From contig JACCGJ010014003.1 of NCBI GenBank assembly GCA_013407085.1, positions 24,222 to 88,221 of the forward strand: a DNA stretch of 64,000 bases. Reading direction: 5' to 3'. Position 1 is the stretch's first letter, and each line of letters begins with the position of its first letter. The notes below the pieces were generated by a model. That model did not search any database. It had not been told where the DNA came from and saw only the letters and a list, made by a program, of their open reading frames with translations. Origin of the DNA: Atriophallophorus winterbourni. Taxonomy: Eukaryota; Platyhelminthes; Trematoda; Plagiorchiida; Microphallidae. Positions 48,911 to 59,737 of the stretch are shown piece after piece. The translations under genes and the position numbers were made by a program.

Positions 48911-51900
48911 CTATAGGGGATGTGCTTTTAACTCATTTTGATTCAGATTCGGGTGCATTAACCGAGTCGGAGATCATATAAAGCGTCAGGCAAACAAATA
49001 ACAGCACATCTCGTTGTTGTACTTCCTTGTTGGCTTAGCGTTTGAACAACAACAATGTTTCCCAGACATTTACGTTTACCGTTTCTCTTTCATTTTCAGT
49101 CTCCCATGGCAAACCCTATCCTTCTCGCCCTCACAAAAGTGCTTTCATTCTAGATCTGCTTACGTACAGTCCCATCGCCACCCGATTGGACTATTTGATC
49201 TCCGTTACGGTTCGCCACTTGTAAATGACTCCGTTTTTCATGCGACTGCGAACCAATTTTATGAATCTCCCACATTTTCTCTTCATTGACGAAAATGCAA
49301 AATGCTTTGTCGGACAAGGCGTTTGCCCGCATCCCGTTTGTTTCCGGTGTGCCTTGAATCCATCTTCAGCCCAGCATTTGATTTTTCTTCCCTGCAATTA
49401 ATCTACAAATTTGTGGGTGTGGTTCTACTGCGCGCTCGCTGTCTTTTTTGTACAGTTCTTTTTTGAAATAATTTTAATCTATTATGCTTTTAATAGGATT
49501 GTCAATTTTGTCAATTTTCCGTATTTCCTTATCGAATCAATGTCCACCTGTTCATTCGATCGAGTTCCCGATTATGTATGATACACGTCACTTTTATCAT
49601 TTGTGAGTGTTTGCTTATCTTGGGATTTGGGCTGGGACATGGTTTTCGGACTAGTGAGCAATATCTGTTCTGTCTTAGTCTTGCGGACTTCAGCCTAGAT
49701 ACATCACGGACTGACCTTTCAATCAAACTATCATCCGCCCTCTAAAAATAACGTTTCAGAGATTAAACGTGAACATCTCGGTCGATGTCCCCGCTTCTTT
49801 CTCGTGACATCTTGTTTAGATTTGCCTTCTTCATTGGGTAACACACAAAATATTCATCATCAGCCATGACAAGCCAGATGGCCCATTGAACATTCAAATC
49901 TCCTAATGTGTATGTATGTCCTTGGAATAAGTGCTTTAGTTTTTCTCCACAGTGTCTAGTTGATAAGTCACCTGCTGTACCCGGCATATAGATCGTTCCC
50001 TTTCAAATTTCAATAAGTTCTCAAACTATTTCGACCTATGGAGCACATTGTTGTATGTGAGTCTGAGTGCGTTAAGCAACCGATCCTCGTGTACTGTATC
50101 TACTTTATCGCCCTACTTTGAGTCGATGTGGTGAGCTTTGCGTTTACCGTCGATCACATATACTCAAAGCATGACGATGTCTTCCCTGTAATCTATTCAC
50201 CCAAGGGGAAAAACTTACACACACTGTTTGGTTAGCTTAGCAAAATTACGCTCCCGAATTTTCGATTATTGTTTTCAACAGCTGTTTCGTTTCCGGAATT
50301 CATACTTTTGAAATGCAATACCTGGTTAATCTAGTATTCGCCAAATAACATGTGCTTAACTGGTAGTAAATAGCCCAGATGAAGTTCCAGGGCATTTTCC
50401 CGTGTCTGTAGCTTGACGTGAATAAGGACACGAAAGCGAATCATAAAACAGAATTGTTTGAGGAAACCTTTCGCAATACTATTACGCATTAAGTAACATT
50501 GCTTCGGTTTATTTATACATTCTTCTGCTCGTGTCAGTCGAGGTTTCATTACCTTCTTCATTATTTTTTCAAGAAAGATGCTGACTTCAGTTCAAATCCC
50601 CCAAAATTGCTAAATTCTGCCTATTCAGAAAGTCGATGACACACCAGGCTTTCTACTGAAATGTCTCGAGCTAATTATGTTGATTGCCGTACTGGAGCTC
50701 AGCCAAATTTTGCGAAAGACTCACCGTACTTTATAAGGCACGACTGGTCATTTGTAAGCATTCGCGTTTGACCTGAATTTCAGCTAATTCCTATTTTGAC
50801 ACCGGACCGTCGTGTACTGTATCTTGTGTTGGCTACAATTTCAAACCCTGTTTGCAACCTATCCACTGTTTGAAAACTCAACGAACCCAGTATTGCTGTC
50901 TACACCTGATAAGGGAATCTAAATACGGGAATGTAGTCAACCACAACACTGTTCGTGCATACGTTGCTTTTAGATCTTCTCCACTAAATATTTTGTTATC
51001 TGTGATTCACGTGGTTGGGTTTAACTAGCTGGATGAGATAATATAACCCGATCTGTAGGGTACTATATGGACACCTATTAGTACGACCACTTTTACGGTT
51101 GGACCTGCAAGGAATTGCTCTCAAGCACAATCGTCAACTTTGCATGATCGCATCTCTCAACCCGGTTGACGTATGTTTATGTTTATCCGTTTGTCTCTCG
51201 TGTGAATTCAACTGTTTGATTTCGGTATCCGGTTTGGAGCGGTTAGAATGACTGGCAATACCAATACTCAGAATTCCGAAATTTTATGATGTTATCAGTT
51301 CCATAACTGCCACTGGACTTAAAATAAACGCATCGATAACATTTAGGGACTAAACAGAGACCTATAATGTGATTTATGTTATCAGCCATTGAGTGCTATG
51401 TTTTCCATCATGAACATTGGTCGATATCGTTGTTTGCGAGCCACCCAAGCTGAAGTCGGTCTGCGCGTATTTATTAACGGGGTTATTTTTCGGTCGATAA
51501 AGCAGTTGATTACCTCCTGTGGTTAATTTATGTGACATTTGTGCGTCTGTCTTTTTACTGTATTCGTACAGTGTGAAAAGACAAGATGATTGACTTGTCG
51601 GGATGTTTGGTTGACAAACAGTTAAAGGTTGATATATTGTGAGATTATGTCTGTGGTTGATTTTAACTGTGCTAGAAACCCTTGAATTTCATTAGACAGC
51701 TACTGCTAAGTTCATAATTAGTAGCCCCAGTCACGTTCTGTTATCCTCGTTGAACAAAAACAATCTTCCGAAGCAGCACAATGCAATGGACTTACAAATA
51801 AACCGGGGGTAGAAATTGAGATGACAAGGGATAAGTCAAACGTTCCCGGCTTTCGTGATAAGGTCTGGAAGAACAGACGTTAAGGCTGTTGCTATCAACT

Positions 51901-52320
51901 AAAGGTTGAGAGGCCTCTAAATGTCTGGTTATTCGTTCTTACCGTAAAATCTCACATTTTGATGGGGTGTTATAATTTCACACAAAACAAGAGAAAGCGG
52001 TTCTATCTTGTACATGAAAAACCGGGAATATCGTTTTCGGTAAACCCGAGAGTGTTGGCATGATCTATTATAGGCTGCGTGGGCCAATGGTGTTTGACGT
52101 GCTGCATAAACACCCAGACTTCAAAGATCTTTCTGTGGTAGTCCACTTCACACTTCCATACCCTTACATCATCGCTTGCATTGAGAATTCTTCATTTGTC
52201 TGTAGTCTAATTACCGACCATTTCATGGACCAAGACAACAAGACAGTTAAATGAGTCTTACATCGTATAAGATTACCGGATAACACTCTTATAATGAGAC
52301 TAATGGGCTCCGAACACGAT
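48911..52320. other. Gene-free flank
   Basis: 3.4 kb with only short open frames and no repeat or domain recognised. Possibly intergenic, or very old repeats. Confidence 0.6.
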
Positions 52321-52322
52321 TG

Positions 52323-52412
52323 TATGTATGTACGAAATCACAAGCCTGATCGAGGCAAAGTACCGCACATTCACAGGCTAAGATACTGTCAGGTTGCCCA
52401 GGCCTAGACTGT
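52323..52412 (-). repeat. SINE-like repeat, 3' half
   Basis: Inverted: TGTATGTATGTACGAAATCA through GTCAGGTTGCCCAGGCCTAG. One of few copies outside the gene. Confidence 0.8.
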
Positions 52413-52779
52413 ACCAGAACATGACTACTAATAAACGTTTTGGATGCAGCAAAATGAGCACATTAACTCGTTTCTTCACCAGGCATACCATGTGATATTT
52501 TCAATAACCACGTGGGTAGAGTGGGATCAAATTTCAGTATCACGAGAACGGGTTTCAACAATATGGTTGTCGTGAATTGGTGATACCAAAAAATACAAGG
52601 TCGAGTACAACGAACGCGCAACAATTTTGGCGCTCTGTGCTGAGTGCCTTGGCCCAACAAGTTGCGAAGTTACCATCACTGCTACCGGTTGGCAGCTGCC
52701 AATCTAGACCAAAAGGTATTTGCACTAGTATGTTAGTTTCAGTAGGCCAGCTCAAGTCGTATGCAAACGAGAAGTTAAG

Positions 52780-52799
52780 NNNNNNNNNNNNNNNNNNNN
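52780..52799. other. Assembly gap (20 N)
   Basis: Run of N, about 60 bases from the hammerhead. True size unknown; 20 may be a placeholder. Confidence 0.99.
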
Positions 52800-52858
52800 A
52801 TCCGTGCCAAGCCCATCGAACTAATTCACAAAGTTGATCACGACGGTCCATAATGGAA

Positions 52859-52903
52859 GCACTGGACTCGAGTTTCACTCTTATTTGAGCTCATCAGCAG
52901 TGC
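52859..52903 (-). ncRNA. Hammerhead ribozyme, type I, minimal stem III (SM-alpha-like)
   Basis: Minus-strand order: stem I GCACTG, core CTGATGA (complement 52891-52897), stem II GCTC / loop AAATAA / GAGT, core GAAA (complement 52873-52876), palindromic ACTCGAGT, then cleavage-site C (52865), and stem I return CAGTGC (52859-52864). Every conserved core position is consensus and stem I is 6 of 6 paired. Stem III has no loop, so one copy cannot close it; two copies could pair through the palindrome, as reported for small hammerheads of Penelope-like elements. Not folded computationally. Confidence 0.88.
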
Positions 52904-52985
52904 ATATCCTCCGCTTCGATTCGAACCCCGACTATCACCATTGTAGTCACACGTCTTACGACCTAGGCTACTACTTAGTAGATGC
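52904..52985 (-). promoter_or_regulatory. tRNA-like head with pol III A and B boxes
   Basis: Just upstream of the hammerhead on the minus strand. TAGCCTAGGTCG (complement 52959-52970) fits the A box TRGCNNAGYNGG at most positions. GGTTCGAATC (complement 52918-52927) is a consensus B box. Spacing is in the tRNA/SINE range. Schistosome SM-alpha repeats have this pol III head plus hammerhead architecture. Confidence 0.75.
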
Positions 52986-53049
52986 ATTTCTTGAATATTC
53001 AGTCGATAAACCGATGTATCGTGGCCAAACGGTGATTCATCGCAGATAA

Positions 53050-54261
53050 ATTAGAGCTGTCAATCAGGTTAACTTTTGCTGAATCTTTACCGAGATGCGC
53101 ATCTACATCCGCTATACTCATGTGTGTCAATCATCTCCGTATCGATCAGTGTTCAACTATGCAGTCAGTTTAGAATACGTTTACAAGTAGAGTGGGTTAT
53201 TATAATTACCCGGATAAAAAATAACATTCGCTTCCTGTCATTACACAGTCCCAATTTCATTGCATACATGACAGGATAAACGCACCTCTCGTGACTAAAA
53301 AAATCGTCGAACCTAATGCATGCTGGAATATTTGCGACAGTAATTATTGCTAAAGTCTGAATAATGAAAAGTCAATCTCCCTAACTCAGAGAAATTACTG
53401 AATATTGAGCGTTGTTAAAATGTTAACGGATAATCGAAAGTACCTATAACTCTTTCCCGGGGAAGGTGATACCAAAGATTTCTGATTTTCAGAGAACTCC
53501 TATATTTGAGCTTTATTTGTATGACTCAAGGTCGTCTGATTAAGCTAATAATGAAGGTAAAACGTAAAAAACTAATTTTCTCACAAGACTCTTGGTAATT
53601 TTGAATAAATCTATGAATCTATGAATAAGGGAGACCCAATAGATATAATATAATATAATAGTTCAACTACATACATTATGTATTAACCTAATTTTTCTAA
53701 TATTAGTAAAATGTGTAAAATATGATTATATACTGAATACACAATACCTCCATGCATGCAATCATGGAGCACAAGCTTGGACGCCATGGTTTGAAAGAGA
53801 GATCTCGCCACTAGAGTGAATTTATCACAAGGCGCTTCCCAGGTGACTTACATACGGAATTAACCAAACAGCGTCCCATATTCTCAGGCAGCTGATTAAA
53901 ATTGTTTCCAGTCTTCCGACACGCTTTCACAAGCTCCCGCTTCACATTCAAAATTAAACTGTCGCCGGAACTTTTATTCAGTCTTCGTATGCTTTCTTTG
54001 GAACAGATTACTGCCGCTGCGATCTTTTGTTAAAAAATACTGTGTTGGCCTCTGTTTACTGGAAACCCTAAGCGCTTCCGTTATACGCGCACACTTGGAA
54101 AAACAAATTAACCCAAACATATATTTCTTCTCGGCATTTCACCACTCTATCGTATACTTAGTATCACGTCCTTTGAACCACGTGGAAATAAACATGAAAG
54201 TACAGAAGGAAGTAAATTGTAATGAAGGAATTTAAGAATAAAAAATCCTCGTTTACAAGCA
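53050..54261. other. Gene-free flank
   Basis: Nothing recognised apart from a short AATCTATGAATCTATGAATA tract near 53608-53630 that resembles a LINE tail. Confidence 0.55.
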
Positions 54262-54320
54262 TTTCTGTCACACCCCACGACCGGTTTCGTGTTGTTGGCA
54301 GTCATCATGCATGGACAATC
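54262..54320 (-). ncRNA. Near-intact hammerhead copy
   Basis: Minus strand: ATGATGA in place of CTGATGA, AACACGAAACCGGTCGTGGG, then GTGTGACAGAAATGC, matching the downstream family block. The first core C is changed, which should abolish activity. Confidence 0.55.
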
Positions 54321-55059
54321 CAATCGGGATCTGCATGTCTTATCCAACAGTGGCGTACAAGCTAAACATATATTCAACACTGGTTTATGTCAGTATAGGT
54401 GGGCAAGCGATGTATAATTGTCTGTGAAATAGTCGATGAATGATCGCATTGGTCGAAATTTGAAGCCACTTTTTAGCGAGTGCGACGAAGTGCTAATCTG
54501 GTTCAATTACACAATGATCGCACACTCGAGACAATTTACTCGATTGGATTGCACCTAGCGAAATGCGTCACAACGCGCTTGGATAGATTTTGAGAATAAT
54601 TTTGTTTGAGCCATCTATTTGTTACTCAATCACCAATGCTGTTTAGTCCTATTTCAATGCGACTTAGGTGGGGCAAATACAGTGATCGAATTTGTTTTAA
54701 ACAACATAAACAACACGATCGATAACTGCGGACACAAGTAGAAAGTAGAATATTCGCAACATGAACAATCGACTTGAAATTGTAATAAAAATTAGTTCGT
54801 CGTAGACAGGACGAATTCAACAGAAAAACTAACGACTTTTAATTTGGAAAACATTTTCACTAACAGCGAAAGAATATACACGTGCGAATTCGAGGATTAA
54901 TCCTACTGGCAAATTGAAATTTATTTTCCATATGGGGACTAAGCTAAGTCCCACAGTCGGTGCCATGCCGCACCTGTAATAGTTTTAAATATTTTTGCAA
55001 CAATCCAATAACATCAGGATTGTAGACTATTGCTTAAAGTCAGATTTGATTAGTGAGTA

Positions 55060-55345
55060 GTATGTTGTTGGCCTCCTTCGGTCGATGTCGACGATGGATG
55101 TACATCACAATCGCATGAATTTTCATGTTCTACAGCTTTTTGAATGACTAAACAGTCCGATACGGGAGGAATAATCTCTCCCGCAGCGCTTGCAACGATA
55201 GGCAGAACTCGGTCGGTGGGCGTCCGTTTCACGCCGGCGGCGTGATCTGCATTCAGCAGCCAAGAGTTGTATCTGCTCCTCCCCAGCTTGCAGACGACGC
55301 TTTACACAATGCCTCCAATGTTAGCGGTTAAGAGCAAGCTCTGTA
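55060..55345 (-). pseudogene. RTE-like tail and 3' end
   Basis: Inverted copy with GTTGGCCTCCTTCGGTCGAT and a degraded zinc-finger tail. Very close in sequence to the 29440 and 38930 copies. Confidence 0.7.
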
Positions 55346-55385
55346 TACGACTTTCAGGACGGATGTAACCTTTTGGTTACATGAA
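55343..55385 (+). repeat. Solitary piggyBac terminal repeat-like palindrome
   Basis: GACTTTCAGGACGGATGTAA continuing CC-TTTT-GGTTACAT resembles the right terminal repeat of the element 370 bases downstream. It could mark a second, lost copy or a nested insertion. Confidence 0.5.
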
Positions 55386-55712
55386 CTTCGCAAGTCATTT
55401 TAACCTAATTCTAACTGAATTTTCTGAATTTTTTTGCACGGTGGCATACAGAATTTTGTCAACTGCAGGATGGTTTTCTTCTTTGTTCGCAATCATCATT
55501 GACTTGTCCACAGTGAAAGAGAAAGTATGTGCTGGTACGGGTTTCGAACGTATCCTCACAATTCGCAGTTTTGTGAGCCGAATAAAAATCGTGTGAAAGT
55601 CTCAGTTATTATAAATTTTTTTCCAGTATAAACTTAGTGATGCCTACAAAGACATTATGTAAAAAAATTGGAATAAATCAGAAAATCTTCGAAATGCGTT
55701 GCGTTTAAATAG

Positions 55713-57187
55713 ATGTAACCTTTATGTTACATCCGGCAGAAGTCACCAAAATCGGACAGGCCTGTTGGAAGTGTCTCACGACCGTGTAGCGCTCATTGTT
55801 TCCATGGCAGATCGCACGATCGATAACTGCGGACACTTGCTCATACGCCCACGACCCAGATCTCCTCTGATAGGCATCCATGGTGACCTTCAATCGTGCA
55901 CCCCGTTGACTGATTCATTTCCTCGGTCAGACCATTCGTGTTTCGTGGATATACAGTCAAGATTTGTGTCCTCATTTTCTCAGTAAGTTCTCGATCGTTA
56001 TTGTGCTGTACGGTCATTTAACTACTCTGTTAAATTCGTACATGTAAGTAGGCAATGCCCATTTGATAACTATGATTTATCTATGATCCACATAAATCAT
56101 TCCTACCAAAGCGCATATCTCCTTAAAACAATACTATCTAAGAAAGCCACATAAATGGGGGTATAAAGTCATATCTAGAGCAGGATCGAGTGGCCTTATT
56201 TATGACTTCGAGATTTATACGGGGAAGGATCGGAAGAAGGAAGATGTCGAAGTTGGAGTGTCATCTACCTACGCACTTCGGCTTGCTGAAGGTATACCCA
56301 AGCACAAGAACTACAAGTTATTTTATGATAACTGGTTCTCTTCATTGGGCTTATCAAGGAAGCTACAGGAATCTGGTATTCTCAATGTGTCTACCGTCAG
56401 GGTGAACAGGCTGAAAAGATGTATACTGAAGAATGATAAACTGCTACAAATAGATGGGAGAGGAAGTTACGACTTCAGAGTTGAAATCAATAGTAATATA
56501 ATAGCTGTGAAGTGGTTTGACAACAAACCAATTCACCTACTTTCTTCATATGCGGGAATAGAACCGGCTGATACAGTGATGAGATGGGATCGAAAACAGA
56601 AGTCATATGTAGACGTTGGTAGACCTTTCGTTGTAAAAGAATATAACAAATTCATGGGGGGAGTCGATTTGTGCAATATGTTGATCGAACTTTATCGTAC
56701 CGATTTCAAGTCGAAGAAATGGTACATGAGGATTTTTTTCTATCTGTTAGATCTGAGTGTGGTAAATGCTTGGTTGTTATACCGAAGGACCTGTGATTTC
56801 ATGAGTTCATCAGGAATGTCTCTCTGACTTCAAAGAAGACATAGCAATCGCTCTAATGACTCCGCCCGTAACTCCAAGAGGAAGGCCAAGGTCTACAACA
56901 GACATGCAGCAACCCGCACAGAAGATGAAGAAAATCTCTTGCCCAGTGAATTCAGTCCGTTTCGACAACGTTGAACATTTTCCGCTCATCTCGAAAACCC
57001 GGAAGAGATGCAAGCACTGTGTAAAAGGATTGACTAAAGTGAGGTGTCAAAAATGCGATGTAGCTCTGTGTCTGACCTACGACAAAACATGTTATAGAGG
57101 CTATCACACAAAAGTACAATGCAGTGCCATAAGCAAATGACGCCTGAAAACTGATGACTTCTGCCGGATGTAACCAATTGGTTACAT
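55713..57187 (+). mobile_element. piggyBac-like DNA transposon with 33-bp terminal inverted repeats
   Basis: Left end 55713-55745 and right end 57155-57187 are inverted copies differing only in the central five bases (TTTAT against AATTG). Each tip is itself a near-palindrome ATGTAACC-N4-GGTTACAT, followed by CCGGCAGAAGTCA. A piggyBac-type transposase relic lies between. At about 1.5 kb the element is shorter than autonomous piggyBacs. No clean TTAA target duplication was seen at these ends. Confidence 0.75.
56085..57140 (+). pseudogene. piggyBac-type transposase, C-terminal part, frameshifted
   Basis: DDE_Tnp_1_7 family. Frame one, to 56827, shows KPHKWGYKV, SGLIYDFEIYTGK, KLFYDNWFSSLGL (catalytic Asp region), AVKWFDNKPIHLLSS and EYNKFMGGVDLCNMLIELYR. 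After a one-base shift near 56825, DFKEDIAIALM and a Cys-rich tail RCKHC...CQKC...C...YHT follow to the stop at 57140. Usual length is about 550-600 residues, so the N-terminal half is missing. Confidence 0.85.
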
Positions 57188-57504
57188 TTTGTTATTTTCT
57201 CGATTATGTGAATATCACAAACGTTTTATATTATTTGTGTTATTTCACCCCTGGGCAACTCGTTTCCGAAGAAAAATATTTTATTCCGGGTTAGAAAATA
57301 ATTCAGGCATGGAAGGGTTACCTGAGCAATACTGCACGCCCGCATATCGATTGTATCTTGATTCCTCACTGCGGTCAACCCGCCGAACGGTAATTTCGTT
57401 TACCCACGAATCTCACAACATAAGAGAAAGCCGATTGGTCAATGGCGTTTATTGCGCGCAAGACAAATAACAAAACAAACAATCACAACGCCTGTCCTCA
57501 AATA

Positions 57505-58170
57505 CGTCTGTCCCGGTTGTCACTTTGATTATATGGACGGCCTATTATCGAAGAAAATCGATGTCACTAGTGGTGTTCCACGAGGATCAGTGCTTGGGAC
57601 CAATACTGTTCCTAATCTATATGAACGATTTACCAATACCAATTGATAGTAACATGGTTCCGTTTGATGACGATATGAAAGTATGGAGGCGAATCAGCAA
57701 TGTTAGAAAACGATTTGAATGCTTTGTACAACTGGCCATCACAAAATAAACTACCATTGAATATGCAAAAGTCGAAGATCATTCAGATCGGTCGTGACCT
57801 TGGATTTTCCTATCAATACAAGCTCGGTGACAAAATCCTGGAGTACACTGAAGAAGAAAAGGACCTGGGTGTCTGGATTAGCGGTGGTTTGAAAAATGGG
57901 CTACAATGCGAAGCCGTTTACAAAGCGCGTCTCTGCTGCTCGGTATGTTGCGGCGGATATTTGGACGTTTTTACCTGGGGTGTTTTCCTCTCATGATGAA
58001 CACATATACACCCGATGCTAGACTATACCGCACAAGCCTGGAAACGATGGCTCCAGAAAGACATCTTACTTCGGGATCGCATATATCAGAGAGCTTCTTA
58101 GCTTGTCATTGGACTCGAAAATATCCAATTCGCCTGGCGACTCAGACGACGGGAGCCGGGGACACTTGCA
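57505..58170 (+). pseudogene. CR1-like LINE RT fragment
   Basis: DVTSGVPRGSVLG, GPILFLIYMNDLPIPIDSN, FDDDMKVWRRISN (FADD to FDDD), NKLPLNMQKSKIIQIGRDLG and EEKDLGVWISGGLKNGLQCE are clear RT palm and thumb motifs across three frames. Confidence 0.8.
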
Positions 58171-58510
58171 CATAGGAGAAATGCGAGGTGATCTCATCCT
58201 CACATGCAAAATACTTACTACTGTTTCCCACCCCCTGGACATTTTATTCCACCATTGAACTTTCAACAATAGCCGTGATCATTGTTGCAAGTTGGAAATA
58301 CCACATTCCAAACGGAACTGTACTAGGTGTTTTTATTCTGTGCGTGTGTGTGCCATGTTTTAGAATTCCCTACCTTCCGATTTGGTAAGCGCAAACAGTT
58401 TATCTATAGTCCAATTCGAACTGAGGATTTATTGAGATCTAATCCCAATTTTTGCCTCAAATATTAATAACTATCATCGTCAGTGAATTTTTATTTATAT
58501 ATATACATTT

Positions 58511-59394
58511 GAACCCACCTACAACGAACTCTCTTGCAACGAATTCCCGTTTGAAACGAACACGCCATTTTTTCCCAAATAAATTCGCTTCTTTTAAGCC
58601 TATTTAAAACATTCGTACAACGAATCTTTTTGTTACGAATCTCGCCTATTACGAACACTGTACACGTTCCCGACAGCTATGTTTGTTCAATAAAGTGCAT
58701 GCACGAACTCGCTTTGTCTTGCCTTTAACCCACAACGCTCCGTCAAGAGTGGCCTGCTGTGCGTTAAGAATAGAACTGACACACAGCTTGGCGATACACA
58801 GGCAGCCTGGCCTACAGTGTGCTAACTGACTCGCACGCACGCACGCACAAGAAAATCATGTGAATTCTCTGTGATTGGTAATCACAGACTCATGACAAAT
58901 TGCAATCACTCAGTCAGACACTTCATTCCCTGCTTACAGTTACACGATGTCTTGACAGATAACGAAATCGAGAGCAGTTTAGCCTAGAGAAAAAAAGGGG
59001 AAATTTTAGCTGAAGTGGAGAATAACCAAATGACAAAATCTGAAATCGCTAAAAAGTATGGTATAGCAAAATCAACGCTGTCCACCTTCCTGCAGCAGAA
59101 GAAGCAACTCTATGAAACATTCATGCCATTCGTTTTAGAATAAATTTACTATTAATAACATGAACTTGGAATTAATGTTGTGATCTGTGTGCTGTGGCAT
59201 CATCTATTCACCAAATGGATTACACGCATGCAGAAACACAAAGGTAAGACATTCTTCACTACTTTATTGTTTACACAGGTACAGAAGAACGGCGCCAAAA
59301 TCACATGTCTGACAATGCGTTTTACTTACAACGAACTCCGCTTTTAACGAACATTTTACTCTCTTCCCAGCGATTCGTTGTACCGTTTCCACTG
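58511..59394 (+). mobile_element. pogo/Tigger-like transposon, internally deleted
   Basis: Left end (CCACCTACAACGAACTC) and right end (reverse complement CAGTGGAAACGGTACAACGA) are related inverted repeats. Both flanks are ATATATACATTT-like. Only an N-terminal transposase piece remains inside. About 0.9 kb. Confidence 0.6.
59009..59143 (+). pseudogene. CENP-B/Psq-type HTH fragment of a Tigger transposase
   Basis: Translation MTKSEIAKKYGIAKSTLSTF follows EVENNQ and is followed by LQQKKQLYETFMPF, then stop. This matches the N-terminal Psq helix-turn-helix of pogo-type transposases (K.EIAK.FGI.KSTLS.IL). The CENP-B second HTH and DDE domain are absent. Confidence 0.7.
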
Positions 59395-59737
59395 TAATAT
59401 ATACATTTGTACCTATATTTCTACACTATGGTAATATTACAGTTACTTGCTTTTCCACATAAATACTTGAAATCTTGATCTTAAAAATCTTGATCTGATT
59501 TTTCCAGTAGATTTCGTGCCAACCGGGATAGTTCAAGCTCTCGCCACGCAGGGCTCGTTTGACCGACATTGACGATTTGCATATCGTTGGATTACGGCTG
59601 ACGTTGTCCATCTTCTCATACTTACGAAGATGTTGTCGCTCGAATTGCTCGAATGCGATCAATCTGAAAACCGAACTATTACGAGTTCATAATTGTCGTC
59701 GTCGGTATTTTTAGCGCAACTTGCTCTTCAAGGTTCA

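Noticed and set aside
49763..49987. Minus-strand 74-codon frame downstream of the gene
   Set aside because: No homology recognised, no flanking exon signals; likely chance.
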